Shown here: positions 54,613 to 63,835 of the stretch, one piece after another
How the letters are laid out: each line of letters starts with the position of its first letter
How positions within the stretch are numbered: position 1 is the first letter of the stretch
Source of the DNA: Elusimicrobia bacterium RIFOXYA2_FULL_47_53
Lineage (GTDB): Bacteria; Elusimicrobiota; Endomicrobiia; Endomicrobiales; XYA2-FULL-47-53
Direction of reading: 5' to 3'
Length of the DNA: 64,000 nt
Assembly: GCA_001800315.1 (NCBI GenBank)
Contig: MGVE01000001.1
Span: 140,269 to 204,268 of the forward strand
Translations under genes and position numbers: made by a program
Notes under the pieces: model-generated
Told to the model about the DNA's origin: nothing
Seen by the model: only the letters and a program-made list of their open reading frames with translations
Databases searched by the model: none

Positions 54613-56636
54613 TTTTTTTGCTTTATGTTTTGTTCCGCGACAGGCAGGAAATGCCTGGCCCGTTCATCAGACGGGTTAACGGCGAGAACTCTGCGCAGGT
54701 TAAAAGCGGCTTTTTCCCAGTCAGCTTTCTTCCACCATATTACCGCCGTGTTGTAATAACTGTCGGTATTTTTCGGATCAATCTCGGAAACCCGGGCGTA
54801 GCAGTCCAAAGCTTCCTTCTCTTTGCCAATCTTTTCGTAAACAACGCCGAGGTTCAGGAACGCCGAAGGTTCATCGGGATAAATTCTATTAATTTCTTTG
54901 TAAAATCTTTCGGCCTGAGCGTACCGGTTCCCGCTGAAACTATCAAAGGCTCCGGCAAGAAGTTCAGCTTTTACATTAGTCTTTATCCACGGGACATAAC
55001 TCCATTTCAAATGGCAGTAGCGCCAGTACGGCAAAGGGTTAGCCGAATACAGCGCCGCGAAATACGGATATATCGGCGCCAGAGCGTTTGAACGGTAGTC
55101 ATTTATGGCTCCGCCGTAGATATTTCTCAACGAATAGGCATGAAACGCGTTTATTCCGCTTTTATCGGCGGGGCGGTAGAGTATACCGTCGGAAACAAGC
55201 GCGGGTTGGCCCATGACAGTTTTATTGAAAGTTGAGAAATACACCGGTTTTACGCCAAGGTAGCCGCTCTCCACCTTTCTGCGCCTTGATTCCTTTTCTT
55301 CTTTGGAGAGAGCCCTGAAATCCTTTCCGTAGACATTCTTAAACACAAGCCCGCCGCGGTCATGCAGTTCCAGGTCGGGCCGTTTATTTCGTGCAAAACA
55401 GAGGTAAGCCAGCGAGTAAAAGGTGTCGTCTCCGCCGTCCATAAACAGCACCGCGCCCGGTTTCATGGTCTTAAGGAGGTTGCTGCCGTAGTCGTAGGCA
55501 AGATAACTGCCGCGCATGCTGTTTGAGGGCGCGTTGAGAAGCAAAACAATTACGACGGCGGCGCCCGCCGAAATAAAAATCTTTTTTAACGAAGCCAGGT
55601 AGATAAGCCCGGCAAAGAGAGCGAAACTCCAGCCCAGGTTGATAAAGACATAGAACCTCTCAAGGACGCCTTCGGCCTCGGCGTTAAAGGGCATATTGGC
55701 CAGCAGTAGAAAAGCCGGGCCCGAAAGAACAAAAGTTAAGGCGGCAAGGGTTAAAAACAGCGGCCTTTTTCTTGATATAAAATACAACCCCGCTGTTCCG
55801 GTGATAAGACCGATTAAGGTATACTGCCGGCCAAGCGCGGTAAAAAACCGCGAGGCTTGGGCGGAAAGCGTGCCGAAGTTTCTCTGAATTTTTTCGCCGA
55901 CAGTAAGGGAAAGCGTTCCGTAGTCAGCCCTGGAAATCACCCTCCAGAGAGCCTTGAGGCTCTCGGTATTGCCCCAGTCCAGCTGGGGGTTATTAAAAGA
56001 CCGCGCCGGCAGATATAAATACACCGAAAAACCAAGCGCGAAGACGGCCAGGGCCGTCAGAACCGTTTTTATATTTAGAGCCTTGCTCCTGATAACCGGG
56101 TAAAGAAAAACCGGGGATATGAAAACGAGCGTGTGGTGGTTGCCGAGCCCGAGGCCGAAAAGAAAAGAGGCTAACAATAAATTATCGCGAAGGATAGCGT
56201 AAGCGATCAGAAGAGCGAAGAAGATGTTTAAAGTAAAGACCTCGGTTTGAACGCCCGACTGCCAGACCGATTTAGTCATAACGAAGCTTAAGGCTGTAAT
56301 AAAAGCGGCTGTTTTAACGGTTGCACGGCTGAGGCCGTCGTCATTTACGGAGTTTTGGAATATTTCACCTGCTTTAAGAAGCAGAAAATACAGGATAACA
56401 GCCGAGGAGCAGGCAAAAACCGCGCTTGCGGCGTTAATCCTGTAGGCGAGATCTCCCCAGGGTATAATAACAGTGAATATTTTGCCGACGAGAGAAAAAA
56501 GCGGATAGCCGGGGCTGTGGGCAATGCCCAAAGTGACAGCGGAGGCGCATAGCTCTCCGGCATCGCCTGTTGTTATGCTCGGGGCCAGGGTCGCTATGTA
56601 GGCGGCTATGGAGACGACAAACAGTATAACGGGCAT
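54609..56636 (-). CDS. DUF2723-TPR membrane protein, first of three
   Basis: A 675-residue protein with the DUF2723 N terminus (D25-A-G-E28, then LGIAHSPGYPLFSL), about ten membrane helices to about 365, and TPRs at about 555-665. In this copy the Ser of the DSGE motif is Ala, but both acidic residues remain. It starts directly after the VWA/GATase-like gene stop with no gap. A lipid-linked sugar donor and an envelope protein acceptor are expected by analogy with GT-C enzymes, but neither is shown. Confidence 0.85.
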   Translation of the reverse strand: MPVILFVVSIAAYIATLAPSITTGDAGELCASAVTLGIAHSPGYPLFSLVGKIFTVIIPWGDLAYRINAASAVFACSSAVILYFLLLKAGEIFQNSVNDDGLSRATVKTAAFITALSFVMTKSVWQSGVQTEVFTLNIFFALLIAYAILRDNLLLASFLFGLGLGNHHTLVFISPVFLYPVIRSKALNIKTVLTALAVFALGFSVYLYLPARSFNNPQLDWGNTESLKALWRVISRADYGTLSLTVGEKIQRNFGTLSAQASRFFTALGRQYTLIGLITGTAGLYFISRKRPLFLTLAALTFVLSGPAFLLLANMPFNAEAEGVLERFYVFINLGWSFALFAGLIYLASLKKIFISAGAAVVIVLLLNAPSNSMRGSYLAYDYGSNLLKTMKPGAVLFMDGGDDTFYSLAYLCFARNKRPDLELHDRGGLVFKNVYGKDFRALSKEEKESRRRKVESGYLGVKPVYFSTFNKTVMGQPALVSDGILYRPADKSGINAFHAYSLRNIYGGAINDYRSNALAPIYPYFAALYSANPLPYWRYCHLKWSYVPWIKTNVKAELLAGAFDSFSGNRYAQAERFYKEINRIYPDEPSAFLNLGVVYEKIGKEKEALDCYARVSEIDPKNTDSYYNTAVIWWKKADWEKAAFNLRRVLAVNPSDERARHFLPVAEQNIKQKK

Positions 56637-58769
56637 TTATAAAAGGCCTTTTTTCCTTCTAAATAGCAAGTCAAAAACAAAGAAAGCCGTAATAACAAAC
56701 ATCCAGAGCGGGCTTTTGAATAATTCCTTTTTTTTCCGGGTTTCGCTTCGGCCGCCCTTTCTGAATTTATCAGATAGCATCCCGGCGGAAGCGTTTTTTT
56801 GATTTAATAGCGCGCCGCCGGAAACTTCAGCGATATATTTTAGCATAGTTTCATTGTTGCCGAGGTTTGAGTCCTCTAAAATTGAAGCCTCGCCCGCCTG
56901 CAGAACTCCGCTCCAGAGCGGTTTTGAACTGTTTGCCGAGTAGAGGGAGATTTTATAAAGGCCGGCCTTGTCAAGCTTTGCGCCCGCGGTAAAAAGCATG
57001 TTTGTGCCTGTTTTTATCTCAAGAAACCGCTGCGGGCCGGAGGGTTCGGTTAAAGACAACCGCAGTTCCGCGGGCCGGCTCTGCCCGGGAGAATATATTT
57101 TCGCGTTGAACTCCTGTCCTGCAAAGTACCGCGATTTGTCCAGCAGGACCTTATACCCCGAAACATTTTCGTCGGAAGAAAGGTATCTGATTACATTGGT
57201 CCAGAACTTATTGTATTCTCTTGGGGTCGGAGCCTGCAAGGCCCACCGCCATGTGGTGTCGGAGGCTATGGCGGCCACTCTTCCTTTTTTATACTGCCAG
57301 GCCGTAATAAGCGGAAGCTCCCGCCATGGACAGAAGGCGAGCGCCGAAGCCTGGCTTTTGGCTTTTAAAACGCGGCAACCTTCAAGCGCGGGCAGATTTT
57401 CCCATAACTGGCGGTTCTTTTTGGGGTTATCATCCAACAACATAACGGGATGACTGTAATCGGCTACCATAGGCTTATAGCTTTCGTAAATCATTGAATC
57501 AGCGCCGGAATCACTCATCTCAACAGGAATAATATCCGCCAGAGCCGTGCTGTTCCAGCCGCCGTTGGCAAAAGCATCTTCGCCGCCTTTAATTAAAAGT
57601 CCGCCTCCGCGTTCACGCACCCATTTGGCTATATTGGAGAAGTATTCGTCCCTGAAACCAAAGCCGCGGTAGGAAAAATTGTCCAGGATAAGTATATCAA
57701 AATTAAACAGCTCCTTAGTGAAGAGCTCATGCACGGGGAATGGGATAAGCGCGAGGTCGTGCTCCGGCACCAGCGCGATATTTTCCGGTCTTCTTAAGAT
57801 AACAAACGACACAAGCTCCACATTCGCGTCGTTTTTAAGCACATTCCTGAGGAAAGCGTACTCCGGGCCGGGCCGGCCGCAAATATAGAGGGCCCTGGTT
57901 TTATCTCTTATTACATCTAAAACAAACTCCGCGGAATTATTGGCTGATGTTGCTTCCCCCTCTACAGGTTCCGCCATTGCCAGATAGGTAAACCTCCCGC
58001 CGGCTTCCGGAGTAAACTGCATATCAACCGAAACCAATTCGCTCTGCTTATCGGCAGTTATAGTCTTTGCTGCGATAATCCGGCTCTTATCGTTTTTGCT
58101 CCTGACGGATAATTTAACAGGAACAGAAGCGCATCCGGTAAGGCGCACAGCGACACTTACAGTCAGCGGAGTGTTTTTAAAAGCAAAGTCCGCTGAATTT
58201 ACTCCTATAACCTCCACATCCCTTACCGAAGACGGCTGGCTGAGTGAAACCACGGTTACCGGCACATTTAAATCGCTGACCCACCTGCCGGGCGGCTGCT
58301 GGCCGTTATGGTTACCGTCGGTAAAAAGCAGTATGCCTGCGAGCCCCGCTCCGTTTTCCCTGCGCACCGTCCAGAGAGAGCGGCTGATATCCGTTGACCG
58401 GCCGCCGGAGCTGTCAGGCGAAAAACTCTTCACCGGCGAGGCATCTGACGAGAAAAAATAATACTTCAGCTCAAAGTTCTTCTTTAAATCATTTTCAATC
58501 TGACGGAAGTATTTAACAGCCTCTCTGAGCTTTTTAGTCAGCACCATGCTGTTTGAATTATCCATCATAACCGCGATAACGGGATTTGCAGAGGCGTTTC
58601 GGTCCGACACAGACGGCCTTAACACGACCAGCAGAAGCAATACCGCCATGCCTACCCGTATAATCCTGCTTAAGACAAGCCTGATCCTGGCCGCGGCAAA
58701 AGAGCCTGCCAGCACGGCCAGAAAAACGGCTGATATTAATATAAGAGGCGATGATGAAAATTCCTGCAT
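56637..58769 (-). CDS. VWA / glutamine-amidotransferase-like membrane protein
   Basis: A 710-residue protein with two N-terminal helices (about 8-28 and 34-51), a VWA domain with MIDAS D70-x-S72-x-S74, and Ig-like strands (about 190-290). A class I glutamine-amidotransferase-like fold follows (about 290-530). The GATase nucleophile Cys is absent: the elbow region reads GGGLLIKGGEDAF. The fold is therefore probably structural. A C-terminal helix (about 688-704) and a basic end follow. Proteins of this kind occur beside BatA/DUF58/MoxR genes. It lies 13 bases after the DUF4159 gene. Confidence 0.83.
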   Translation of the reverse strand: MQEFSSSPLILISAVFLAVLAGSFAAARIRLVLSRIIRVGMAVLLLLVVLRPSVSDRNASANPVIAVMMDNSNSMVLTKKLREAVKYFRQIENDLKKNFELKYYFFSSDASPVKSFSPDSSGGRSTDISRSLWTVRRENGAGLAGILLFTDGNHNGQQPPGRWVSDLNVPVTVVSLSQPSSVRDVEVIGVNSADFAFKNTPLTVSVAVRLTGCASVPVKLSVRSKNDKSRIIAAKTITADKQSELVSVDMQFTPEAGGRFTYLAMAEPVEGEATSANNSAEFVLDVIRDKTRALYICGRPGPEYAFLRNVLKNDANVELVSFVILRRPENIALVPEHDLALIPFPVHELFTKELFNFDILILDNFSYRGFGFRDEYFSNIAKWVRERGGGLLIKGGEDAFANGGWNSTALADIIPVEMSDSGADSMIYESYKPMVADYSHPVMLLDDNPKKNRQLWENLPALEGCRVLKAKSQASALAFCPWRELPLITAWQYKKGRVAAIASDTTWRWALQAPTPREYNKFWTNVIRYLSSDENVSGYKVLLDKSRYFAGQEFNAKIYSPGQSRPAELRLSLTEPSGPQRFLEIKTGTNMLFTAGAKLDKAGLYKISLYSANSSKPLWSGVLQAGEASILEDSNLGNNETMLKYIAEVSGGALLNQKNASAGMLSDKFRKGGRSETRKKKELFKSPLWMFVITAFFVFDLLFRRKKGLL

Positions 58770-58782
58770 ATATATTCCTCTG

Positions 58783-59538
58783 TTACCTATTCATTTTTTG
58801 CTCAAGAAACGGCCTGTGAATGGCGTCGCTTTTGTAAGTCCCCGTAACCGAGTACATAATAATATTCATAGTCAGTTTCTGCGCTTCAAACCTCTGGGGC
58901 TGTCCCGAGGGGGCGCATTCCCAGAGGTAATTTCCCATCCTGTCGCGAGCCCAGGCGCCGAACAGGTCGTTCTGCGAATAGATAAGCGCCGTCCTCCCGG
59001 AAATATCAATGCCTTCAACGAAATTATTTACAAGCCGCCGGCCGCTGACTTTCCGTAAGAAGTAATAAGAGCGCATTAACGGATGATCAATCGGAAGCTT
59101 TTTTAACTTAAGTTCGGGGAATACCGCGGCCAGCTCGGACCTGAACGAGGAGTCAAACGCGCCGCCGCGCATAGCGGAAGAATCCTCCACAAGAACAATC
59201 CCGCCGTTTGAAAGATAGCGCCGAAAAAGCTCCCGCTGATTTTTATTGAATTTCGGAAAACTTTCCGAGCCGAGTATGACAAGAAACGGCGACGAGAAAA
59301 GCTCCTTGTCGTCAATTGAGGCCACTCTGCGTTCGCGCTGGGGGCTGATGCTTGTGGCGGTAGCCAGAAACTCAATTATATCCCCCCAGGTCTCGGGATA
59401 AGGATCCCACTGTCCGTCATAACGCAGCTGGGTGAATACAAACTTGTTTAACTGCGCCGCCGTGATAACAACCGGGGATATCATTGTGTATAATAATGCC
59501 GGCAGGATAACTAATAAGCGTAACCTGAGATTTCTCAT
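58783..59538 (-). CDS. DUF4159 family exported protein
   Basis: A protein of 251 residues with a signal peptide (about 1-21) and the DUF4159 fold, which is related to GATase-like domains. It shows FTQLRYDGQWDPYPE near 33-47, a GGIVLVED strand near 128-135, DHPLMRSYY near 166, and WARDRMGNYLWE near 212. The ATG at 59538 is preferred over a GTG at 59559, because AGGA lies 8 bases upstream and the signal peptide then starts MRNLRLR. DUF4159 genes accompany MoxR/BatA clusters, and the role is unknown. Confidence 0.87.
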   Translation of the reverse strand: MRNLRLRLLVILPALLYTMISPVVITAAQLNKFVFTQLRYDGQWDPYPETWGDIIEFLATATSISPQRERRVASIDDKELFSSPFLVILGSESFPKFNKNQRELFRRYLSNGGIVLVEDSSAMRGGAFDSSFRSELAAVFPELKLKKLPIDHPLMRSYYFLRKVSGRRLVNNFVEGIDISGRTALIYSQNDLFGAWARDRMGNYLWECAPSGQPQRFEAQKLTMNIIMYSVTGTYKSDAIHRPFLEQKMNR

Positions 59539-59616
59539 GATTGCTGTCCTATTTAGCACTTTGCCAATCCTCCGAGCGCCCGGGGCCTGACGGTGAAGAA
59601 TTCACCAGACATCTAA

Positions 59617-59696
59617 AGTCACTCTGAACGAAGTGAAGAGTCTCGTTTTTCATCCAACTGCGAGATTCTTCGTCCGCGCGGCGTACTCAGAAAGAC
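59617..59696. repeat. Dispersed palindromic repeat, family 1, copy B
   Basis: An 80-base relative of the repeat at 2453-2534, beginning AGTCACTCTGAACGAAGTGA and containing GCGAGATTCTTCGTCCG. It lies in the 148-base gap between the BatA-like and DUF4159 genes. It overlaps the end of the BatA-like gene, supplying its TGA stop and last codons. Confidence 0.75.
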
Positions 59697-61717
59697 CGCG
59701 CCGCCTTCTCGGATGATAGCTCTTTTGGTCTTACTCCCGGGTTGGCAAGCAGAATTTCCGCAATTAGAAGCAGGAGCGCCGCCAATAAAAGATACCGTGA
59801 GAGCTCTTTTCCGTAAAGTATTGAGGCAAGCTCATCTTCCCAGCCCGCAGCGGGCAGCAGGCCGGCAAATCTGCCTTCCCAGTATTCGCGCAGTTCCGAA
59901 TCAGCAAAGCGCTTAAGCGCATCTTCGCCCGTTGAATAGTCCAGGTTTACCGCCAGGTATTCATCCGGAAGACCGTCGGCCTTTACTTCGTAAATACCCG
60001 GCTCATTGGCCATGGAATATTCGTATTCACCGTTAAAATAAGCGGCTTTGGCCCTTTTTCCGTCCGGGCCCGTGATTGAAACCGGTTTTAAAGACTTTCG
60101 CCTGACGATTTCGCCGACTTTATAATAGGGCTCGGCGGCCGTCTTCCTATCGCTTAACAAATGCGCCACCGCGGCGCGCATAAGCGGCAGGAATATGGGT
60201 TTTGACGGCAGGTTATTCCAATCCCTGTCGGCTGTCGTTGTAAAAAGAAGCACTCTTCCCCGGCCATAGGTGCCTTCGCATAAGAAAGGCCATCCCGAAT
60301 CATAGGCGGCAAGCACGGCGCTCCCCGCCCCTGGAGTTGAGGCGTACCCGGATTTAACCGAGATGTTCTGGGACTCAAATTCGGCAGGGTTAAAACCCTG
60401 AAAATCCTTTGGCGAGATATTCCACTTAACGGAGAGAGGCGTTTCAAAAACCGAAGCGATTTCGCAGGGCAGGAACTCCGCCTGCGCGAGCCCCGCTGAA
60501 TGGTTTCCGAGAAAAACCATAACCTTTCCCCCGTTTTTGAGGTAAGCATTGTATTTATCGCTGTTGTCGCGGATATTTAAAAGCATGACCACATCGTATT
60601 TTTCAAAAGCCACGGCTTCCGCCTCGCTTTCCCCGAAAACATCAGCCTCGGGAAATGCCGTGTGCAGGTAATAGCTTTCCGAACCGGAGCCGCCCGCCCC
60701 CGGATCTCCGTCTATTACGCAAAGAGCGGCCTTGCCGGGTTTCAAGGCTGAATAATAATAGCAGTTGTCCGCCTGCAGGTTATCGCCGGTCAGCCGCACC
60801 GAACCGTTAACGACGCCGGCCGTGCTCTTAAAATAGAACGGCTTTACCGGGGTTTCGCCCTTGGGAGCCTCGGCCTGAACCGCTCCGATTTTAGTCATGC
60901 CTGAATAGTACGAAATAGCCAATGAGCCGTATTGCCGTTCCCCGGACGAGAAAACGCGGGCATTCAAGGACCATTTGTCCTGAGACTCTGAGAATTCGGC
61001 AGAGACATCGCGAATAGAAAGGTTTGAAGCTTCCGAATTATCAAAACCCAGCAGTTTGAAGTTCATTCCGCCGTAGTTAAACGGCGCGGTAAAACCGTGG
61101 GCCGCCAGATCGGAGAGTAACAGGACGGTTTTATCGGCAATACTGTTCCCGGCAAAAAACTCTTTAAGAGGTTCAGCGGCGCAGGAAATATCGGTTGTCC
61201 TATAGGTTGGCTTCAGCTGGCTGAGGAAAGAGAGAATATAATTCTTGTCATTTGTAAGTCCCGGAGTGGTTGATTCCACCCTGTTTGAATAGGCAATAAC
61301 TCCTATCCGCGCGCTGCCGGGCAGCAAAGAAACAATCTTTTTGGCCTTTAATATGTATTCGTCAAACCTGTTCTTACCTCCGTCGTTGTAGCGCATGGAG
61401 AAAGAGGTGTCAATAAGCAGTACAAGCTCCCGCGAAAGCTCCGCATTTTTTTCTGCCCGGCCGGGCGCGCCGTACTGAATTCTTGGGCCTGCGAAAGCGG
61501 TTATGATAAGGAGCAAAAAAAGAACTCTTGCCGAGAGAAGCAGTAGCTTTCTTAAGCGCGAGGAGCCTTTTTTTCTCTCAATGGCGAGTTTTAAAAACTT
61601 TATGTGGCTGAAAGGCACGGCGGCATTTTTCTTTTTTCTGATAAGATGCAGAACTATCGGCAAAGCGGCGATGGGCAGGGCCAGCAGAACCGAAGGATTA
61701 AGAAACGATATGTTCAT
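59687..61717 (-). CDS. BatA-like VWA membrane protein
   Basis: A 676-residue protein with the BatA N-terminal region: helix 8-26, then VPFSHIKFLK, then helix 58-76. A VWA domain follows with MIDAS D103-x-S105-x-S107. A long external part (about 290-640) and a C-terminal helix near 645-661 complete it. MoxR-linked VWA proteins of this family act in metal-dependent protein binding at the membrane. It follows DUF58 by one base. Its stop codon lies inside a dispersed repeat, so the native C terminus may have been changed. Confidence 0.88.
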   Translation of the reverse strand: MNISFLNPSVLLALPIAALPIVLHLIRKKKNAAVPFSHIKFLKLAIERKKGSSRLRKLLLLSARVLFLLLIITAFAGPRIQYGAPGRAEKNAELSRELVLLIDTSFSMRYNDGGKNRFDEYILKAKKIVSLLPGSARIGVIAYSNRVESTTPGLTNDKNYILSFLSQLKPTYRTTDISCAAEPLKEFFAGNSIADKTVLLLSDLAAHGFTAPFNYGGMNFKLLGFDNSEASNLSIRDVSAEFSESQDKWSLNARVFSSGERQYGSLAISYYSGMTKIGAVQAEAPKGETPVKPFYFKSTAGVVNGSVRLTGDNLQADNCYYYSALKPGKAALCVIDGDPGAGGSGSESYYLHTAFPEADVFGESEAEAVAFEKYDVVMLLNIRDNSDKYNAYLKNGGKVMVFLGNHSAGLAQAEFLPCEIASVFETPLSVKWNISPKDFQGFNPAEFESQNISVKSGYASTPGAGSAVLAAYDSGWPFLCEGTYGRGRVLLFTTTADRDWNNLPSKPIFLPLMRAAVAHLLSDRKTAAEPYYKVGEIVRRKSLKPVSITGPDGKRAKAAYFNGEYEYSMANEPGIYEVKADGLPDEYLAVNLDYSTGEDALKRFADSELREYWEGRFAGLLPAAGWEDELASILYGKELSRYLLLAALLLLIAEILLANPGVRPKELSSEKAARSF

Positions 61718-61718
61718 C

Positions 61719-62588
61719 TTACTGTTTTAGTATCCTTGCCAGCAGGGTTTCCACCGCGCTGTCAGTGAGGCAGAGATTGTAAGTGATTCCGGATTTTCTG
61801 AAAGCCGATTTAAATGTTTCAACGAAGGCCGAGACTATCTTTCTGTAGCTGTCGGCTATTTCGTCGGCGTCGCAGAACAGCTCGGCGGCGCTTTCCAGGT
61901 CCCGAAAAACAGTTTCCCCCGAATAAGCAAAATCCAGTTCCCCGCGGTTTAAGACATGAAAGACCATCACCTCATGGTGCCTGAATTTATAGTATTTCAG
62001 GGCCTTGATTATTTCGCCGGCGTCGCCCATAAGGTCGGATATTATAACAAGAAGCGATCTTTTTTTTATGTGTTTACCGAAATCCCTGAGCACCGAAACA
62101 AACGAAGTCTCATCCCCGGGGCTTAAGGTCTCCAGTTTTTCAAAAATCAGCGGCATGTGGCTCAGCTGGTGGCGCGGCGGTATGTAAAAGGAAAGTTTTT
62201 CGGCAAAAGCCGAAACCGAGACAGCGTCTTCCTGTCTCAGCAGCAGGTATGTCAGCGACGCGGCTACGAGCTTTCCAAAATCAAGTTTGGAAATGCCCGA
62301 AGATCCTTTAAAACCCATGGACGCGGAAGAGTCCAGCAGAATATGGGCCCGCAGGTTAGTCTCATCCTGAAATTGTTTTAAGAAAAGTTTTTCGGTGCGG
62401 CCGAGAATTTTCCAGTCAAGGTACCTCGGGTCATCGCCGGGCGCGTACTCCCTGTGCTGGGCAAATTCCTGGGAGTGGCCGCGGTAAGGGCTGGAATGAA
62501 GGCCGGCAAGCACACCTTCAACTACCAAGTTTACTTTTAGCCTGAGGTTGGATATTCTGGAGAGTTCTACTGGGTCAAGGAGTTTCAT
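61719..62588 (-). CDS. DUF58 protein (VWA-like)
   Basis: A 289-residue soluble protein of the DUF58 family. The family block SPYRGHSQEFAQHREYAPGD at 33-52 and LDWK at 57-60 are intact, followed by a MIDAS-like D86-x-S88-x-S90. It is a standard partner of MoxR ATPases. The N terminus MKLLDPVELS aligns with the normal family start, so the ATG at 62588 is right. However, no Shine-Dalgarno site is present, because a 167-base palindromic element ends 2 bases before the start codon. Confidence 0.93.
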   Translation of the reverse strand: MKLLDPVELSRISNLRLKVNLVVEGVLAGLHSSPYRGHSQEFAQHREYAPGDDPRYLDWKILGRTEKLFLKQFQDETNLRAHILLDSSASMGFKGSSGISKLDFGKLVAASLTYLLLRQEDAVSVSAFAEKLSFYIPPRHQLSHMPLIFEKLETLSPGDETSFVSVLRDFGKHIKKRSLLVIISDLMGDAGEIIKALKYYKFRHHEVMVFHVLNRGELDFAYSGETVFRDLESAAELFCDADEIADSYRKIVSAFVETFKSAFRKSGITYNLCLTDSAVETLLARILKQ

Positions 62589-62590
62589 AT

Positions 62591-62757
62591 TGAGTCAATT
62601 GAAAAAGCCTGTTTCAGGAGCGAAATTTTGGGTTTTGTGCCGAGGCAAGGCGACCGAGGCAAGCATATGCTCCACGGAGTATCTGTAAGCTGAGGCCAAC
62701 GAAGCCGCAGGCCAAAGGCCGAAATTGCAGCCCGAAAGAGGTTTTTCAACTGACTCA
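62591..62757. mobile_element. MITE-like palindromic element
   Basis: Imperfect inverted arms lie at 62591-62615 and 62734-62757. Both read TGAGTCA, a variable base, TTGAAAAA, then a C/T-rich part ending TTTC. The 118-base centre has smaller palindromes (AGCATATGCT, GGCCAAAGGCC) and no coding frame. TAT flanks both ends, a possible target duplication. It splits moxR from DUF58. A related single end lies at 16018-16036. Confidence 0.72.
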
Positions 62758-62795
62758 TATTATAGGTTCAACTCCCGAAAGACGGCAAAACATCG

Positions 62796-63797
62796 TCAGC
62801 CGGCGGACTGTTCCAGGAGCCTTGAGATAAGTTTGTCGGCGGTCATGCCTTCAGCCTCGCCGTTAAAGTTCACTAAAACCCTGTGCCTGAGCGCGGGAGC
62901 GGCCACGGCCTTGATATCCTCAACCGATACGGCAAAACGGCCTTCAAGTATGGCTTTCGCTTTAGCTCCCAGTATAAGCGCCTGCGCGCCTCTCGGCCCG
63001 GCGCCCCAGTTCACGAACTGTTTCACGAAATCCGGGGAAGTGTTTTCATGGGGCCTGGTGGCTCTGGCAAGCCTGACCGCGAATTCAACTGCATGGTCCG
63101 CGGCGGGGACCCTTCTGACAATATCCTGCAGGGCTATAATTTCCTGCGCCGTAAGGAGTTTCTCGGAAACGGCATTAAACTCGCCGGTCGTCCGCGAAAC
63201 TATTTCTTTCTCTTCGTCAAAGCTCGGGTAATCAATATTTATCTGGAAGAAAAACCTGTCCAGTTGGGCTTCCGGAAGCGGATAGGTGCCTTCCTGCTCA
63301 ATAGGGTTCTGGGTGGCTAAAACAAAAAACGGCAGAGCCAGCGGGTAGGTATGTCCGGCGGCGGTGATTTTGTACTCCTGCATTGCCTGCAAAAGCGCGG
63401 CCTGAGTTTTAGGCGGGGTGCGGTTTATCTCGTCTGCCAGTATTATCTGGCCAAAAAGCGGGCCTTTGATGAACCGAAAGTTCCTTTTCCCGGTGCTTAA
63501 GTCCTGGTCAATTACCTCGGTGCCGGTAATATCCGACGGCATAAGGTCGGGAGTAAACTGTATTCTTTTAAAATCCAGGTCTAAGATCTGGGCTATCGTT
63601 GATATTAGGAGGGTTTTTGCCAGGCCCGGCACGCCGACCAGCAGAACATGCCCTTTGCAGAACAGAGAGATCAGCAGTTCGTCTACTACCGCGTCCTGAC
63701 CAACTACTATTTTGGCAAGCTGTTGCTTTATAGCCAGATGGCTTTTTTTCAGTTTATCAACTAAAACAAGGTCGTCTTTTTCTGAGGACTCTTTCAT
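62796..63797 (-). CDS. MoxR-family AAA+ ATPase
   Basis: A 333-residue AAA+ chaperone-like ATPase. Walker A is GVPGLAKT at 55-62, Walker B is ILADEINR near 118, then LATQNPIEQEGTYPLPEAQLDRF follows with sensor 1. The C-terminal lid (about 255-325) is normal. MoxR proteins work with VWA proteins to assemble or activate complexes, and here the DUF58 and two VWA membrane proteins are encoded downstream. It is the first gene of the envelope operon, with promoter 63836-63864 and GGAGG 5 bases before the ATG. Confidence 0.95.
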   Translation of the reverse strand: MKESSEKDDLVLVDKLKKSHLAIKQQLAKIVVGQDAVVDELLISLFCKGHVLLVGVPGLAKTLLISTIAQILDLDFKRIQFTPDLMPSDITGTEVIDQDLSTGKRNFRFIKGPLFGQIILADEINRTPPKTQAALLQAMQEYKITAAGHTYPLALPFFVLATQNPIEQEGTYPLPEAQLDRFFFQINIDYPSFDEEKEIVSRTTGEFNAVSEKLLTAQEIIALQDIVRRVPAADHAVEFAVRLARATRPHENTSPDFVKQFVNWGAGPRGAQALILGAKAKAILEGRFAVSVEDIKAVAAPALRHRVLVNFNGEAEGMTADKLISRLLEQSAG

Positions 63798-63835
63798 TAC
63801 AGCCTCCGCGTGAAATGCCGCTTTGCGCCCACAAA

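Noticed and set aside
56637..58769. A true glutamine amidotransferase
   Set aside because: The nucleophile Cys is missing at the expected elbow.
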